From an uncultured delta proteobacterium (lineage in GTDB: Bacteria > Bdellovibrionota_C > UBA2361 > OMII01): a stretch of DNA of 62,331 nucleotides. The notes under the pieces were generated by a model. That model worked only from the letters and a program-made list of their open reading frames with translations, was not told the origin of the DNA and did no database searches. Position numbers and translations under genes: made by a program. Shown piece after piece: positions 42,772 through 52,471 of this stretch. The DNA lies in NCBI GenBank assembly GCA_903904735.1, contig CAIVDM010000035.1, forward strand, positions 1 through 62,331. Reading direction: 5' to 3'. Position 1 is the first letter of the stretch; each line of letters opens with the position of its first letter.

Positions 42772-43920
42772 TTACTCGCTGTGAGATAATAGGATTCTAG
42801 GTGGATTGTTGACGATCGAGACGGTAAGCGGCTTGTCCGAGCGAATCTCCAAGTCACCGTTGGAGCGTACTTGCAAGTCTTCCGATGAAAAGCAATTGAA
42901 GCGTTGTATCCGGGCGGTTAGGTCAAGCCCGGATATGACTATGAGACCGTCCTCTGGCTGAAACTCTTTAGGATTCGTTTCGGTATCTACTAGTATAGGT
43001 GGCACCTGAGTGAGCTCGATCGCGCCAAAAGGTATGCCCTCGGTACGGCAAGTTACACTCTGTACCACTATCGCGCCCTCGCGTAATTGCCCTGACGGTC
43101 CTACGCTTGTTGGTGACGCGGGTTCAACAGAAGCTTCCTCTACCCGTTTTGACGGTTCCAACGGCTCAACCGCGCCAAGGCTTGAGAGGGCGGTTTGAGT
43201 GTGTGGAGTATCAACGGACTCGGCTTGCGGCTGCTCCTTGAGTTGCGAGCCCCAGCGGGCGTGGAACTTTTGCTCACGATCCTTTACCGCCGCCGTGTTT
43301 CCTAGTTTCCAGTAGAATTCGATGATCTCGGAATCGTACGACGCGAGTTGCTCGACCACGGGCATACGCTCGGCGCGCGCTAATTCGGCATAGGCGGTGT
43401 CGGGATGCTCTTTGATGAGCTCATCGTAGAGGGCTAGTCCACGCTCTAACGGTTGTCGATCCCGACCCCCTCCGCGTGAAGAGGCGATATGGCTGCGCGC
43501 AGCTTGAAGCTTAACGTAGGGAGAGTTTACGTGACCTGGAAAGTTTTTTAGAAAGCTCTCATAGCTTTTGGCGGCCTCATTGAACTCTCTGTTGAAGTAA
43601 TACGTGTCAGCGAGCTTAACCTCAGCGAAGGTCGCGTATGCGCCGAGGGGGTATCGGTCCTTAAGAGAGCTAAAGGAGTCCCGCGCGACACTGTACATTC
43701 CGACCTGATAGAGCTTTTTGGAGAGGCGAACCAGCTCAAACTCCGGTACCTCCGTTGTTAGGGCGTCAGTGCTCTTGGTGAGTTCCTTGGGCTCAAGGTC
43801 GGGCTCAACCTCCGAATCGCTCGACCCCCAGCAGCCACTGAGCGACAGCTGCAATGCCAGCAGGGAAAATAGAGGGAGGAATGAGCGTCTGCTTGTATTT
43901 GATAATCGTGAAGGTCGCAT
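42772..43920 (-). CDS. BamD-like outer-membrane lipoprotein with extra C-terminal domain
   Basis: A 382-residue lipoprotein with a signal peptide and lipobox Cys30 (LSLSGC). Residues about 55-220 match BamD/YfiO-like TPR organisation: LYQVGMYSVARDSFSSLKDRYPLGAYATFAEVKLADTYYFNREFNEAAKSYESFLKNFPGH is the core pattern in short blocks. BamD is part of the outer-membrane protein assembly machine. The C-terminal 110 residues (about 270-382) are an added beta-rich region of no known family, absent from E. coli BamD. This addition makes the exact role less certain. Confidence 0.7.
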   Translation of the reverse strand: MRPSRLSNTSRRSFLPLFSLLALQLSLSGCWGSSDSEVEPDLEPKELTKSTDALTTEVPEFELVRLSKKLYQVGMYSVARDSFSSLKDRYPLGAYATFAEVKLADTYYFNREFNEAAKSYESFLKNFPGHVNSPYVKLQAARSHIASSRGGGRDRQPLERGLALYDELIKEHPDTAYAELARAERMPVVEQLASYDSEIIEFYWKLGNTAAVKDREQKFHARWGSQLKEQPQAESVDTPHTQTALSSLGAVEPLEPSKRVEEASVEPASPTSVGPSGQLREGAIVVQSVTCRTEGIPFGAIELTQVPPILVDTETNPKEFQPEDGLIVISGLDLTARIQRFNCFSSEDLQVRSNGDLEIRSDKPLTVSIVNNPPRILLSHSE

Positions 43921-44134
43921 GTATTTCCGTCGGGTATCTCGTTGGTGGCTGAGAGCCCGTGTCTCTTCCAGATTGCCTGTGTCTCTTTCAGATTGATTCT
44001 CTATACTGTCGAGCGACTTGAGTAGGGACTAACTCCGCGGGCGAGTAGCTCCGCTTCCACTCTGAGTCGCCAAACCTCCACGCGAAATGCTAGCGTGCTT
44101 GAGATGAGGACGCAAACCTGTAATCGAGAACGAT

Positions 44135-44977
44135 ATGAAGACCTATGAGACCGTAAAGGACCTGCAATCAGCGCTCCAGCCGCTTCGAACTAACGGGATG
44201 TCTGTGGGCTTCGTTCCCACCATGGGAGCGCTACATGACGGACATCTCTCGTTGGCTCGAACGCTTAAAGACCACTGCCACGTTCGAGTGTGCTCGATAT
44301 TCGTTAATCCGACCCAGTTTAACGACCCGAAGGATTATCAGGCGTACAAGATTAACCTCGAGCAAGATAAGAAGCTCCTGGGCCAGGAGGGGGTAGATAT
44401 TCTGTTCGCGCCGAGCGCGGAGGAGATGTACCCAACGGGCTTTCAATCCAAGGTGATGGTGTCTGAGGTCTCCAAGCCCTTTGAGGGAGCTCTCAGACCG
44501 GGGCATTTTGAGGGCGTGGCGACCGTTGTGATGATGTTGTTCAACGCGGTGAGGCCCGACCTCGCCATCTTCGGTGAGAAGGACTTTCAGCAGCTCGCTC
44601 TGCTTGAGCGCATGGTGCTGGACCTGAAAATGAACATACAGATTATCCGTGGCGCGCTGGTGCGAGACTCGGATGGCCTCGCCCTTAGTTCTCGTAACGC
44701 GCGTTTGTCGCGTGACGGGCGACAGCACGCTCTTCTCATAAGTCAGGGGCTGTTCGCCGCGCGCGAGGCGTTTAGAAAAGGAGAGCGACGTTCCGAAGCG
44801 CTTGAAAACCTCGTGCGAGCGAGTATTAGTGAGATGCCCGCACCAATAATCGATTACGCGACTGTTGTCGACGAAGCGACGCTCGTTCCGGTTGAGGAAG
44901 TTAGCGGCGCTTGTCGTATGCTTGTAGTCGCGCGAGTTGAGGGAGTTCGTCTTTTAGATAATATCGCTCTCGACTAA
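44135..44977 (+). CDS. panC: Pantothenate synthetase
   Basis: A 280-residue cytoplasmic enzyme that joins pantoate and beta-alanine using ATP. Seen: PTMGALHDGHLSL (about 28-40) with the HIGH-like nucleotide motif, NPTQFN, GEKDFQQLALLERMV, and the SSRNARLS loop. Length is normal. It stands alone: panB and panD are not adjacent. A terminator follows it before the convergent gene. Confidence 0.96.
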   Translation: MKTYETVKDLQSALQPLRTNGMSVGFVPTMGALHDGHLSLARTLKDHCHVRVCSIFVNPTQFNDPKDYQAYKINLEQDKKLLGQEGVDILFAPSAEEMYPTGFQSKVMVSEVSKPFEGALRPGHFEGVATVVMMLFNAVRPDLAIFGEKDFQQLALLERMVLDLKMNIQIIRGALVRDSDGLALSSRNARLSRDGRQHALLISQGLFAAREAFRKGERRSEALENLVRASISEMPAPIIDYATVVDEATLVPVEEVSGACRMLVVARVEGVRLLDNIALD

Positions 44978-44984
44978 AGCGACG

Positions 44985-45019
44985 AAGCTCCGCTGAATCA
45001 GCGAGGCTTTGCCGTTTTT
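44985..45019 (+). terminator. Probable intrinsic terminator after panC
   Basis: The inverted repeat AAGCTCCGCTGA / TCAGCGAGGCTT (two mismatches) is followed by TTGCCGTTTTT. It lies 8 bases after the panC stop and before the convergent gene ending at 45032. Confidence 0.6.
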
Positions 45020-45031
45020 GTCTCGCCTAGA

Positions 45032-45574
45032 CTAGCTTATCTCGTTAGGCGGGGAGTCCAGTCGGTGACGACGGCTCTCTCTCGCCTTGGCTAGGTCGAT
45101 AAGGCTCGGCGCCTTCGCGTGCTTTTTGATCGCCAGGACTGATTGAGGATTTTTGCCACCACTTACGACTTCTAGTTTTCGTTTGTTCGGGAGAACCTGG
45201 TCATCGTTGGCGCTTTGACCAAGCGAGGTCACGATGCTCTCAAAAAGAGAGTCTTCGAAATCCTTGAGCGCTTTGTCATCGTCACTAAACTGCCGCTTGT
45301 CGCCCTGGGCGATGCGACCGATTACTCGCGATATCAGAGGAATAATTTTTGTGCGCTCTGTTTCGGAGAGCTGAGCTAAGTTGTCAAGAAGCGAGGCGGT
45401 GCCGTCTCCACCAACTCCTTCCATCAATGTCTGGAGTTGGAGCTGTAAGCTCAAAAAGTTTCTTGTGAAATCTCCACCCTGTGAACGACCCATGTCTCGT
45501 ACTCCGAATTCCCTAAACAGCTCCGCAAAACGAGGTGACTTACCGCGATTGCTTACTTGATCATATATCCGCAT
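45032..45574 (-). CDS. Protein of unknown function
   Basis: A 180-residue soluble protein, not recognised. The start is supported by a strong AAAGGAG site 5 bases before the ATG at 45574. The middle (about 45-115) is predicted helical with LSLQLQLQTLMEGV and LISRVIGRIAQGDKRQFSDDD. The C-terminus is basic and rich in Lys/Arg. No signal peptide or membrane segment. It is downstream of dxs on the same strand, with a palindrome between. Confidence 0.6.
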   Translation of the reverse strand: MRIYDQVSNRGKSPRFAELFREFGVRDMGRSQGGDFTRNFLSLQLQLQTLMEGVGGDGTASLLDNLAQLSETERTKIIPLISRVIGRIAQGDKRQFSDDDKALKDFEDSLFESIVTSLGQSANDDQVLPNKRKLEVVSGGKNPQSVLAIKKHAKAPSLIDLAKARESRRHRLDSPPNEIS

Positions 45575-45677
45575 AACGCTCCTTTATGCTTCAGGCTTAC
45601 TAGGGATTTTTCACAAAGTGTGCCGAGGCTAACTGCCTGAAATTGCAGCTTTTGCGACTTTTATTATCGTAGTGATT

Positions 45678-45692
45678 CACGACACTGTCGTG
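45678..45692. repeat. Short palindrome downstream of dxs
   Basis: CACGACA, a single C, then TGTCGTG: perfect 7-base arms. It lies between the dxs stop and the next gene start, without a T-run in either direction. It may be a protein-binding site or a small hairpin. Confidence 0.4.
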
Positions 45693-45729
45693 TTGTCGAA
45701 CAGTTGCGTGCCCCGGCTCCGGGAACCTG

Positions 45730-47649
45730 TTAGGCGACTTTTCGAGCGGATGCCAATTGGCTCTTTATATATGATTCGATGCTGTCGCTGTCGTAACCAT
45801 TTAGCGCGTATTGCTCGGCTTGTGAGGCATGCGGAACAAATTGGTCGCCGACACCAAAGCGGTGAATGCCCGACTGAAGTTGTATGTCTCGCTCCTGAGC
45901 GAACTCAATTACCGCGGAACCGAAACCTCCCGCGATAGCATGGTCTTCAATCGTGCAAACGACTTTGTAGTTAGGCAGTTCGCTGGCGAGAAGTTCCTCG
46001 TCGAGAGGCTTAGCGAAGCGCGCGTTGATTACGGTGCATGAGATTCCAAGCTCTGACTGCAGTCTCTCAGCGGCGCGAAGAGCGTTGCTAATGATCGGAC
46101 CAAAGCAAACAAGCAACGCGTCTTTACCGCGTCGCGCAATCTCCGCCTTGCCGATCGGCAGTTTTTGGAGGGTTTCATCGAACTGAACGCCAACGCCATT
46201 GCCGCGTGGATAACGCACAGCGGCGGGGGACCCCAAGTTAACGGAGGTGTAAAGCATGTGGCGGAGCTCGTTCTCATCCTTCGGGGACATGATGGTCATG
46301 TGAGGGATGCTTCGAAGGTATCCAATGTCGAAAACTCCCTGGTGAGTCTCGCCATCGTTGCCCACCACACCACCACGATCGATGGCGAATGTCACAGGAA
46401 GGTTCTGGATGCACACATCGTGCACTATTTGATCGTATGCCCGCTGCAAAAACGTGGAGTAAATCGCCACGACCGGTTTCATTCCCTCGCACGCGAGACC
46501 TGCCGCGTATGTGACCGCGTGTTGCTCGCAGATCCCCACATCGTAGACCTGTTTAGGGACGGTCTGCTCGACTTTATCGAGACCTGTGCCGCTTGGCATC
46601 GCGGCGGTAATCGCGACAACTGAAGGATCTGCCTTGGCGATTGACGCTACCGTGTCAGCGAATACTCCGGTGTAGGTTGGAATCTTCTTTGGGGCAGGGG
46701 GTGTCGAGGCGCCTTTGAACTCTCCCTTGCTGCGATCGAACGGGACGACCCCGTGCCATAAAATCGGATCTTCCTCCGCCGGCTCGTACCCTTTGCCCTT
46801 CACGGTATGGCAGTGCACGATTGTTGGGATATCCTGCAGTTTCGCGTTCTCCAATGCCTGTAGTACCGCGGGCAGATTGTGACCATCGACCGGACCGATA
46901 TAGCGGAACCCAAAAGCCTCAAAGAGCATAGCGGGGCTGGAGAAAAACCCTTGGGTTACCTCCTCAGCTCTGTCGACCGCCCTGAAGAGTAGATCTGGGA
47001 TATAACCACGCTTGTGAAGGCTTTTTACCCTTTCTCTCGCTCGCGATGATCGCTCTCCGGTCAATGTTCTCGAGAAAAGCCAACTGAGCGCGCCGACGTT
47101 CTTTGAGATCGACATCTCGTTGTCGTTCAGCACAACAATGAAGCGTTTGAGCGCGAGGTCCCCTGCGTGATTAAGCGCCTCGAACACCATGCCCGATGTA
47201 AGGGAGCCATCACCGATTACCGCAGTGACGAATCGATCTGGCGCGAGAGAATCGAGAGCGACTCGCATACCCACCGCCGCTGAGATGCTCGTGCCAGCGT
47301 GTCCGGCGCCGAACGCGTCGAAGGGGCTCTCGTTGCGCTTGAGAAAGCCTGAGATGCCGTCACGGGTCCGTATGCCGGCCATCTGGTGTCGGCGACCGGT
47401 CAACATCTTGTGGATATAGGCTTGGTGCCCAACGTCCCAAACGATTCTATCGTGGGGCGTGTCAAAAACTTTATGTAAGGCGACCGTTATCTCGGTTGTC
47501 CCAAGGCTGGAAGCAAAGTGTCCGCCCGAGCGGCTGACTGTGTCGATTAACTCATTACGTAACTCTTGAGAGACCTGCTCGAGCTCTTCGACTGTTAAGT
47601 TGCGAAGATCTTCGGGCAGCTTGAGGGTGTCGATGAGTTTCTCTTCCAT
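45730..47649 (-). CDS. dxs: 1-deoxy-D-xylulose-5-phosphate synthase
   Basis: A 639-residue thiamine-diphosphate enzyme, the first step of the MEP isoprenoid pathway (pyruvate plus glyceraldehyde 3-phosphate). Seen: DVGHQAYIHKMLTGR, GHAGTSISAAVGM, the ThDP motif GDGSLTSGMVFEALNHAG, and the transketolase C-terminal part (FAIDRGGVVGNDGETHQG). Length matches. The ATG at 47649 is chosen because homology begins there; 15 extra codons upstream are unlikely. Confidence 0.97.
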   Translation of the reverse strand: MEEKLIDTLKLPEDLRNLTVEELEQVSQELRNELIDTVSRSGGHFASSLGTTEITVALHKVFDTPHDRIVWDVGHQAYIHKMLTGRRHQMAGIRTRDGISGFLKRNESPFDAFGAGHAGTSISAAVGMRVALDSLAPDRFVTAVIGDGSLTSGMVFEALNHAGDLALKRFIVVLNDNEMSISKNVGALSWLFSRTLTGERSSRARERVKSLHKRGYIPDLLFRAVDRAEEVTQGFFSSPAMLFEAFGFRYIGPVDGHNLPAVLQALENAKLQDIPTIVHCHTVKGKGYEPAEEDPILWHGVVPFDRSKGEFKGASTPPAPKKIPTYTGVFADTVASIAKADPSVVAITAAMPSGTGLDKVEQTVPKQVYDVGICEQHAVTYAAGLACEGMKPVVAIYSTFLQRAYDQIVHDVCIQNLPVTFAIDRGGVVGNDGETHQGVFDIGYLRSIPHMTIMSPKDENELRHMLYTSVNLGSPAAVRYPRGNGVGVQFDETLQKLPIGKAEIARRGKDALLVCFGPIISNALRAAERLQSELGISCTVINARFAKPLDEELLASELPNYKVVCTIEDHAIAGGFGSAVIEFAQERDIQLQSGIHRFGVGDQFVPHASQAEQYALNGYDSDSIESYIKSQLASARKVA

Positions 47650-47737
47650 GGCGAAAGAGCATACATGGTGCCAGGGGCTTATATCAAATCGCAAAATGAC
47701 GAGGGTGGGGGGGGGGACTCAGTCTCCCCTGCATTCC

Positions 47738-48604
47738 CTATTTTTTGTCAGGGGCGAGTGTGCCACCTTTGATTTTGTAGCGCTGGCAACCATTTGGAAT
47801 CGTTATGAAAGGCTGTCCCTGATAGAGATATGCCGCCCCGCTCTCATTGACCACCTTAACCTTGACATTGGCGCCGTAGGCGCAGCCAGGCTTATTAAAA
47901 CGCGCAAGACTCCCAAAGCCATTGCCACCGCCTTGATTGGTCCCGGTCTCTCCGTTCACGATAACCGTAACTCCGTATGGACCGCTATGGACAGCTAGTT
48001 TGCCGGTGCTATCAGAGACAGGCTTCCACAAGAACTCGGTCAGTTCGCCCGCGATCGTCTGCGCGGTCTGGTCTTCTAGGGCGGAGTAACAGGCGGAAAT
48101 GAGGCTGCCTTGGCATGTGTCGGATGAGACCTGAGCATATCCCTTTTTGATTAATGTCTCAGAAAAGCTCTTCCCCTGAGCCGAAAAGACATGACCGATT
48201 ACCCCCGTGCCACCGTCGTTAAGCGTGACTGAGCAGTCTGCAGTGGCGATGTAAAATAGGGCATCCCCTTCGGCGGCGAGTTCGTTGATGACAGTTCGGG
48301 CGCCGGAAGTCTTATAATCCTCGTATGGGGCTCCAAGACCATGCAATTTTATGAGCTGCTCACCGTCTTTTAGCTTCATTGATACCAGGTTCGCGCCAAT
48401 AAAGCGTACTGGACCCACCTGTGCCTTACTGGCTTTGGGAGGGGTGTATAATTGCCCATTAAAGACAGTGCCGCAATCAGTGCGAAGCTCCCCGGCCGTG
48501 GCTGGCGCCGACGAGTTGCTATCGTCTGACTCCTTGGTGCAGCCGGTCAGGGAGAGTACATTCAGGACTGCCAGCGCTGTTATAAATAATCGTGTCTGCT
48601 TCAT
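47738..48604 (-). CDS. Lipoprotein with a degenerate staphylococcal-nuclease-like domain
   Basis: A 288-residue protein. The ATG at 48604 follows an AGGA site and gives a clean signal peptide with lipobox Cys22 (LTGC). The central part has the SNase-fold rhythm: LKDGEQLIKLHGLGAPYEDY (compare the family phrase for DGDT...vRL.GidaPE), then GTGVIGHVFSAQGKSFSETLIKKGYAQVS. The catalytic Arg position is occupied by Lys and the Glu is not clear, so nuclease activity is doubtful. A C-terminal domain (about 190-288) with Gly-rich strands follows; family unknown. Confidence 0.6.
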   Translation of the reverse strand: MKQTRLFITALAVLNVLSLTGCTKESDDSNSSAPATAGELRTDCGTVFNGQLYTPPKASKAQVGPVRFIGANLVSMKLKDGEQLIKLHGLGAPYEDYKTSGARTVINELAAEGDALFYIATADCSVTLNDGGTGVIGHVFSAQGKSFSETLIKKGYAQVSSDTCQGSLISACYSALEDQTAQTIAGELTEFLWKPVSDSTGKLAVHSGPYGVTVIVNGETGTNQGGGNGFGSLARFNKPGCAYGANVKVKVVNESGAAYLYQGQPFITIPNGCQRYKIKGGTLAPDKK

Positions 48605-48833
48605 GTTCCTGAGTCTCAATGAGCCTTTCTCAATGGGTAGTCCCTGTTTGGGTATCCGCCTAAAGCGGCAAGTTGCTTCAGAAAAACTCCTACTCAGTTG
48701 ATAATCGGAGCCCAACGCCGCGAAACGATACGTAAAAGCCACTTATCGAGACTGTTTCTGTCGGGGTATTCAGGGTAATCTTCCCCGATAGCAGGGTGAC
48801 AATAGACCCTTCGATATCGGTGAGGTTTCCACG

Positions 48834-49913
48834 GTGTTGTATCATCTCCTCTTTTCGTTGCACGGGGCCGTCAGCTGGCTGAACGTTTTCAAGTATCAAA
48901 CCTTTCGGGCGATGTTGGCGTTTCTCTTCGCCTTTGTGTTTGTGCTTGTTCTGCAGCCGGTCTTCATCCGCTGGCTACAGAACCGTGGTGTGCGCGGGCA
49001 ACCGATTCGTGATGACGGCCCAAAGGCGCATGAGGGAAAACGGGGTACCCCCACGATGGGCGGCATGGTGGTAGTGGCGGCCGTCTTGACCTCCACGCTG
49101 CTGCTGGCCGATCTCACCAATCTAAAGGTGTGGCTTACCGTGTTGATCATGGTGGGGTTCGCGTACTTGGGATTCGTCGATGATTGGAAAAAGATCGAGA
49201 AGCAGGACTCGAAAGGTCTTTCGGAGCGTGGAAAGCTGATCGCTCAATTTGGTCTGGGCGCGGGCGCCGCGATCGTTTTATGTGTGTTCGGTTTCTCAAC
49301 GGACCTTTACGTGCCATTTCTCAAGGACGTGACGATTCACCTGGGGGTTGTCGGCTTTGTGCTCTTTACTTCCTTTGTGCTGACGTCCACATCTAACGCG
49401 GTGAATTTCACTGATGGTCTTGATGGTCTGGCGATCGGTCCGGTGATGACAGTGGCGTGTACCTACGCCGTCTTTGCGTATCTCGCCGGAAACGCGATTT
49501 ACGCCGACTACCTGGGCATTCATTACGAAAATGGGGCAGGAGAGATATCGATTATTCTGGCCAGTATGTTCGCCGCCGGTCTCGGCTTTCTCTGGTACAA
49601 TACGTTCCCGGCGCAGGTCTTCATGGGTGACACTGGCTCCATGGCGCTCGGTGGAACCCTTGGTTTTATCGCGGTTCTTGTTAAGCAGGAGCTTATTCTC
49701 GTGGTCGCTGGCGGCGTTTTCGTGATGGAGGCGGCTTCGGTGGTTATCCAGCGATATTACTATAAGCTAACGAAGCGAAGAGTTTTCAAGATGGCGCCAA
49801 TACACCATCACTTCGAATTGGGGGGATGGGCGGAGCCGAAAATCATCGTTAGGTTTTGGATCATATCAATAGTTCTGGCGATCGTTTCACTGACATCTTT
49901 GAAGTTGCGATAA
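48834..49913 (+). CDS. mraY: Phospho-N-acetylmuramoyl-pentapeptide transferase
   Basis: A 359-residue integral membrane enzyme with about ten transmembrane helices that makes lipid I. Markers: DDGPKAHEGKRGTPTMGG, the catalytic NFTDGLDGLAIG, MGDTGSMALGG and HHHFELGGW. The start is GTG at 48834 with GAGG 8 bases before it. murD follows after only 3 bases. In most bacteria mraY-murD belong to the large dcw cluster; here only these two are together. Confidence 0.96.
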   Translation: MLYHLLFSLHGAVSWLNVFKYQTFRAMLAFLFAFVFVLVLQPVFIRWLQNRGVRGQPIRDDGPKAHEGKRGTPTMGGMVVVAAVLTSTLLLADLTNLKVWLTVLIMVGFAYLGFVDDWKKIEKQDSKGLSERGKLIAQFGLGAGAAIVLCVFGFSTDLYVPFLKDVTIHLGVVGFVLFTSFVLTSTSNAVNFTDGLDGLAIGPVMTVACTYAVFAYLAGNAIYADYLGIHYENGAGEISIILASMFAAGLGFLWYNTFPAQVFMGDTGSMALGGTLGFIAVLVKQELILVVAGGVFVMEAASVVIQRYYYKLTKRRVFKMAPIHHHFELGGWAEPKIIVRFWIISIVLAIVSLTSLKLR

Positions 49914-49916
49914 CAT

Positions 49917-51389
49917 ATGTCTTTTCAACAAACTCTGAGCGTCCTCCGTGAGCGACAGAAGAAAGTACTCGTAGTCGGGTTGGGTATTAGCGGTGTCGAG
50001 AGCGCCGCGTTCTTGGCTCGCGCGGGATTGTCAGTGATCGTGTGTGAGCGTCAGACAGAGGCGGTCTTCACGCAGAAGTCGAAGTTTAGCGCGGCTTTGC
50101 CAACCCTGCGCGCAAACGCCGTGGAAGTCCATTTCGGTATTGATGGTGAGCAGGTCGCGCCACTTCTCACGGATGTGGGTCTTGTCGTTCTGAGCCCTGG
50201 AGTTCCCCTTGAGTCCTCTGTCGTCGGAACCGTTCGCCGATTAGGGGTGCCTTATGTTTCCGAGCTAGAGCTGGGAATTGAATTGCACGGTGGTCCCTCG
50301 GTGGTGGTGACAGGTAGTAACGGCAAGAGCACCACTGTATCGCTGTTACAGCATATCCTTAAAAATTCTGGGATGAGGTCTCGTTTGTGCGGAAACGTGG
50401 GGACTCCGGTCATATCAAGTGAGGAGATCCTCGCGGATGGTGGCGCAGAGGACCGCTCTATCCTCGTAGTTGAGGCCTCAAGTTACCAGTTGGAGGCGTG
50501 CACTGTTCTTAAGCCGATAATCAGCGTCGTGTTGAATATCTCCGAGAATCACCTTGAGCGACACGGTACGATGGAGCGGTACGCGGCGGCGAAGGGAAGG
50601 GCGCTCGCGCTTCAGGATGAGCGCGATTACACGATCGTGAACGCGGACGATCCGATGGTGATGTCGTTGTCGCGTAAGAGTAAGGGAACTCGCGCGGTTT
50701 TTGGTCAGTTGCCGATCGCTGATCTGACGAAGCTCAGTGACGATTGGGCGCATATCGTTGGACCCACCGCGATTCAGTGCCGCGTCAACGGTACGACTGA
50801 AGACTATGATATGGAGAATAGCCACCTGATGGGGCTCCACAATCGATACAACTGCGCCGCCGTCATTCTCGCCGCGCGTAGGCTGGGAGTTTCCAAGGAA
50901 CTCATTCAGTCGGGCCTCGATTCATTCTCGCCACTTGAGCATAGATTAGAGCCCGTATCGCACGCGGGAAGAGGGCTCGTGTTTAATGACTCAAAATCGA
51001 CAACTGTTGCCGCGTCGTTAGCGGCGTTTATGACAGTGCGTGAGCGGTATCCGAATCGAGCGCTCGTGGTCATGCTCGGTGGTTTGTCCAAAGCCGGTTC
51101 GTGGGATCCGTTGCTACGCAAGATCAAAGAGGCGCAAGAGCGCGTACTGCCGATTATCTGTTTCGGAAAAGATGGTCCGCTTTTGGCGAGTCACTGCAAG
51201 GCGCATGGACTTCCGTGTCATATTGAGCCGTCCTTGCGGGCGGCAACCACGCGGGGCATGGCAACCCTGCAAGAGGTGGATGACGCTATTCTCTTGCTCA
51301 CTCCTGGTTGCGCTAGCTTCGATGAGTTCTCGGACTTCGAGCAGCGTGGCGCGAAGTTTAAGGAGTACGTGGCACCGGCGCTGGGTTAA
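49917..51389 (+). CDS. murD: UDP-N-acetylmuramoylalanine-D-glutamate ligase
   Basis: A 490-residue Mur ligase that adds D-Glu to UDP-MurNAc-L-Ala. The Rossmann-like N-terminal domain starts with KVLVVGLGISGVESA. The ATP-binding GSNGKSTTVSLL lies near residue 138. NISENHLERHGTMERYAAAK and the C-terminal FNDSKSTTVAASLAA follow. It is a little longer than E. coli MurD. It ends 5 bases before the convergent mlaD. Confidence 0.94.
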   Translation: MSFQQTLSVLRERQKKVLVVGLGISGVESAAFLARAGLSVIVCERQTEAVFTQKSKFSAALPTLRANAVEVHFGIDGEQVAPLLTDVGLVVLSPGVPLESSVVGTVRRLGVPYVSELELGIELHGGPSVVVTGSNGKSTTVSLLQHILKNSGMRSRLCGNVGTPVISSEEILADGGAEDRSILVVEASSYQLEACTVLKPIISVVLNISENHLERHGTMERYAAAKGRALALQDERDYTIVNADDPMVMSLSRKSKGTRAVFGQLPIADLTKLSDDWAHIVGPTAIQCRVNGTTEDYDMENSHLMGLHNRYNCAAVILAARRLGVSKELIQSGLDSFSPLEHRLEPVSHAGRGLVFNDSKSTTVAASLAAFMTVRERYPNRALVVMLGGLSKAGSWDPLLRKIKEAQERVLPIICFGKDGPLLASHCKAHGLPCHIEPSLRAATTRGMATLQEVDDAILLLTPGCASFDEFSDFEQRGAKFKEYVAPALG

Positions 51390-51394
51390 CTATA

Positions 51395-52471
51395 TTACTC
51401 TTTGAGTGACGAGCGAATCGCTTGTCGAAGGATGAAGCTTCGCTTCGCGCCATCGGTGACTTCGACGAGGTTGTCATATAGCTGAGGATCTAAAATCAGC
51501 GCTCCCAAGGTGCCGGTGCCGCTCGCCAGGGCGTCTGACGTGGTTCTCAAGTTTTGCGCTGTCTTCGCGAGAGATATTAAAACCTCTTCGATTCGCTTCG
51601 CCACTACACCGGGCTCGACGTCAGTATATATAAGATCATGCAGAAGCCCTTTGCCATCTTTGGTCTCGGCTAGCAGCGTTGAGATACTATCGCTTGCGGC
51701 GGCGATGCTGTTGCCCGCCTCAAAGAGCTTCGCGACGGTTTTGTCACCACCTTGTGTATAGATCAAGGCGTGTAGGATTCCTGACCCAGCTCTGATCTCG
51801 TGCAGGAGGGTGCTCACGTCCTTGGACGTTGAGGCGAGACTCTCGATGATTTTTTTGCCATCACTCTCAGAGTAAATAAGTCGATGAATGAATCCTTCCT
51901 CGGTTTTTACCGCCTTGAATATCTCGGCGACACTTTGACTGGCGGAGGCGATATTGCGAAAAGTCTCAGGCGATAGCCCTTCGAGGGACTGATTGATACG
52001 CTCGGTGATCTGCGTAGTGTTGTCGACCGCAGATTGCGCTCGCGCGAGCACTTGAGAGAGGTCGGCGACCTCAGAAGCTGGAATCTCACTGCCTGGTCGC
52101 AGGGGATTCGGCTCGTGCCCGCTTGTGATGGTGATATAGCGGTCGCCGAGGAGTCCCTGCGTGTCGATTGAGACCTTGGAGTCCGGTCGAATGCGATCGA
52201 TGAACGAGTCGTTGATAAGCAGCGTTACATGCACTCGGGTGTCACCGAGCGATTTTGAGAAGCCCACCTTGTCCACTCTGCCGATGGGGATACCTCCCAT
52301 TCGTACAGGGGCTCCGGCTGAGAGTCCCTTCACGTCGTTAAACATCGCGTTGTACTTGCTCTGGCTCGCGAATATCTGGCGTTCTCGCCCCATTATCAGG
52401 ATTAGCGCGCATATCAACACCAACCCGATGAGAACGAACGCGCCGGCCTTTAACTCATTTTTCATCTTCAT
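51395..52471 (-). CDS. mlaD: MCE-family lipid-transport protein MlaD
   Basis: A 358-residue protein: one N-terminal membrane helix (about 10-30), an MCE domain (about 38-120) with YNAMFNDVKGLSAGAPVRMGGIPIGRV, and a long helical C-terminal part (about 140-350). Other MCE proteins of this size form hexameric rings in the periplasm that carry phospholipids between membranes. It overlaps mlaF by 4 bases (ATG at 52471). It is longer than E. coli MlaD (183 residues) in its helical tail. Confidence 0.88.
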   Translation of the reverse strand: MKMKNELKAGAFVLIGLVLICALILIMGRERQIFASQSKYNAMFNDVKGLSAGAPVRMGGIPIGRVDKVGFSKSLGDTRVHVTLLINDSFIDRIRPDSKVSIDTQGLLGDRYITITSGHEPNPLRPGSEIPASEVADLSQVLARAQSAVDNTTQITERINQSLEGLSPETFRNIASASQSVAEIFKAVKTEEGFIHRLIYSESDGKKIIESLASTSKDVSTLLHEIRAGSGILHALIYTQGGDKTVAKLFEAGNSIAAASDSISTLLAETKDGKGLLHDLIYTDVEPGVVAKRIEEVLISLAKTAQNLRTTSDALASGTGTLGALILDPQLYDNLVEVTDGAKRSFILRQAIRSSLKE

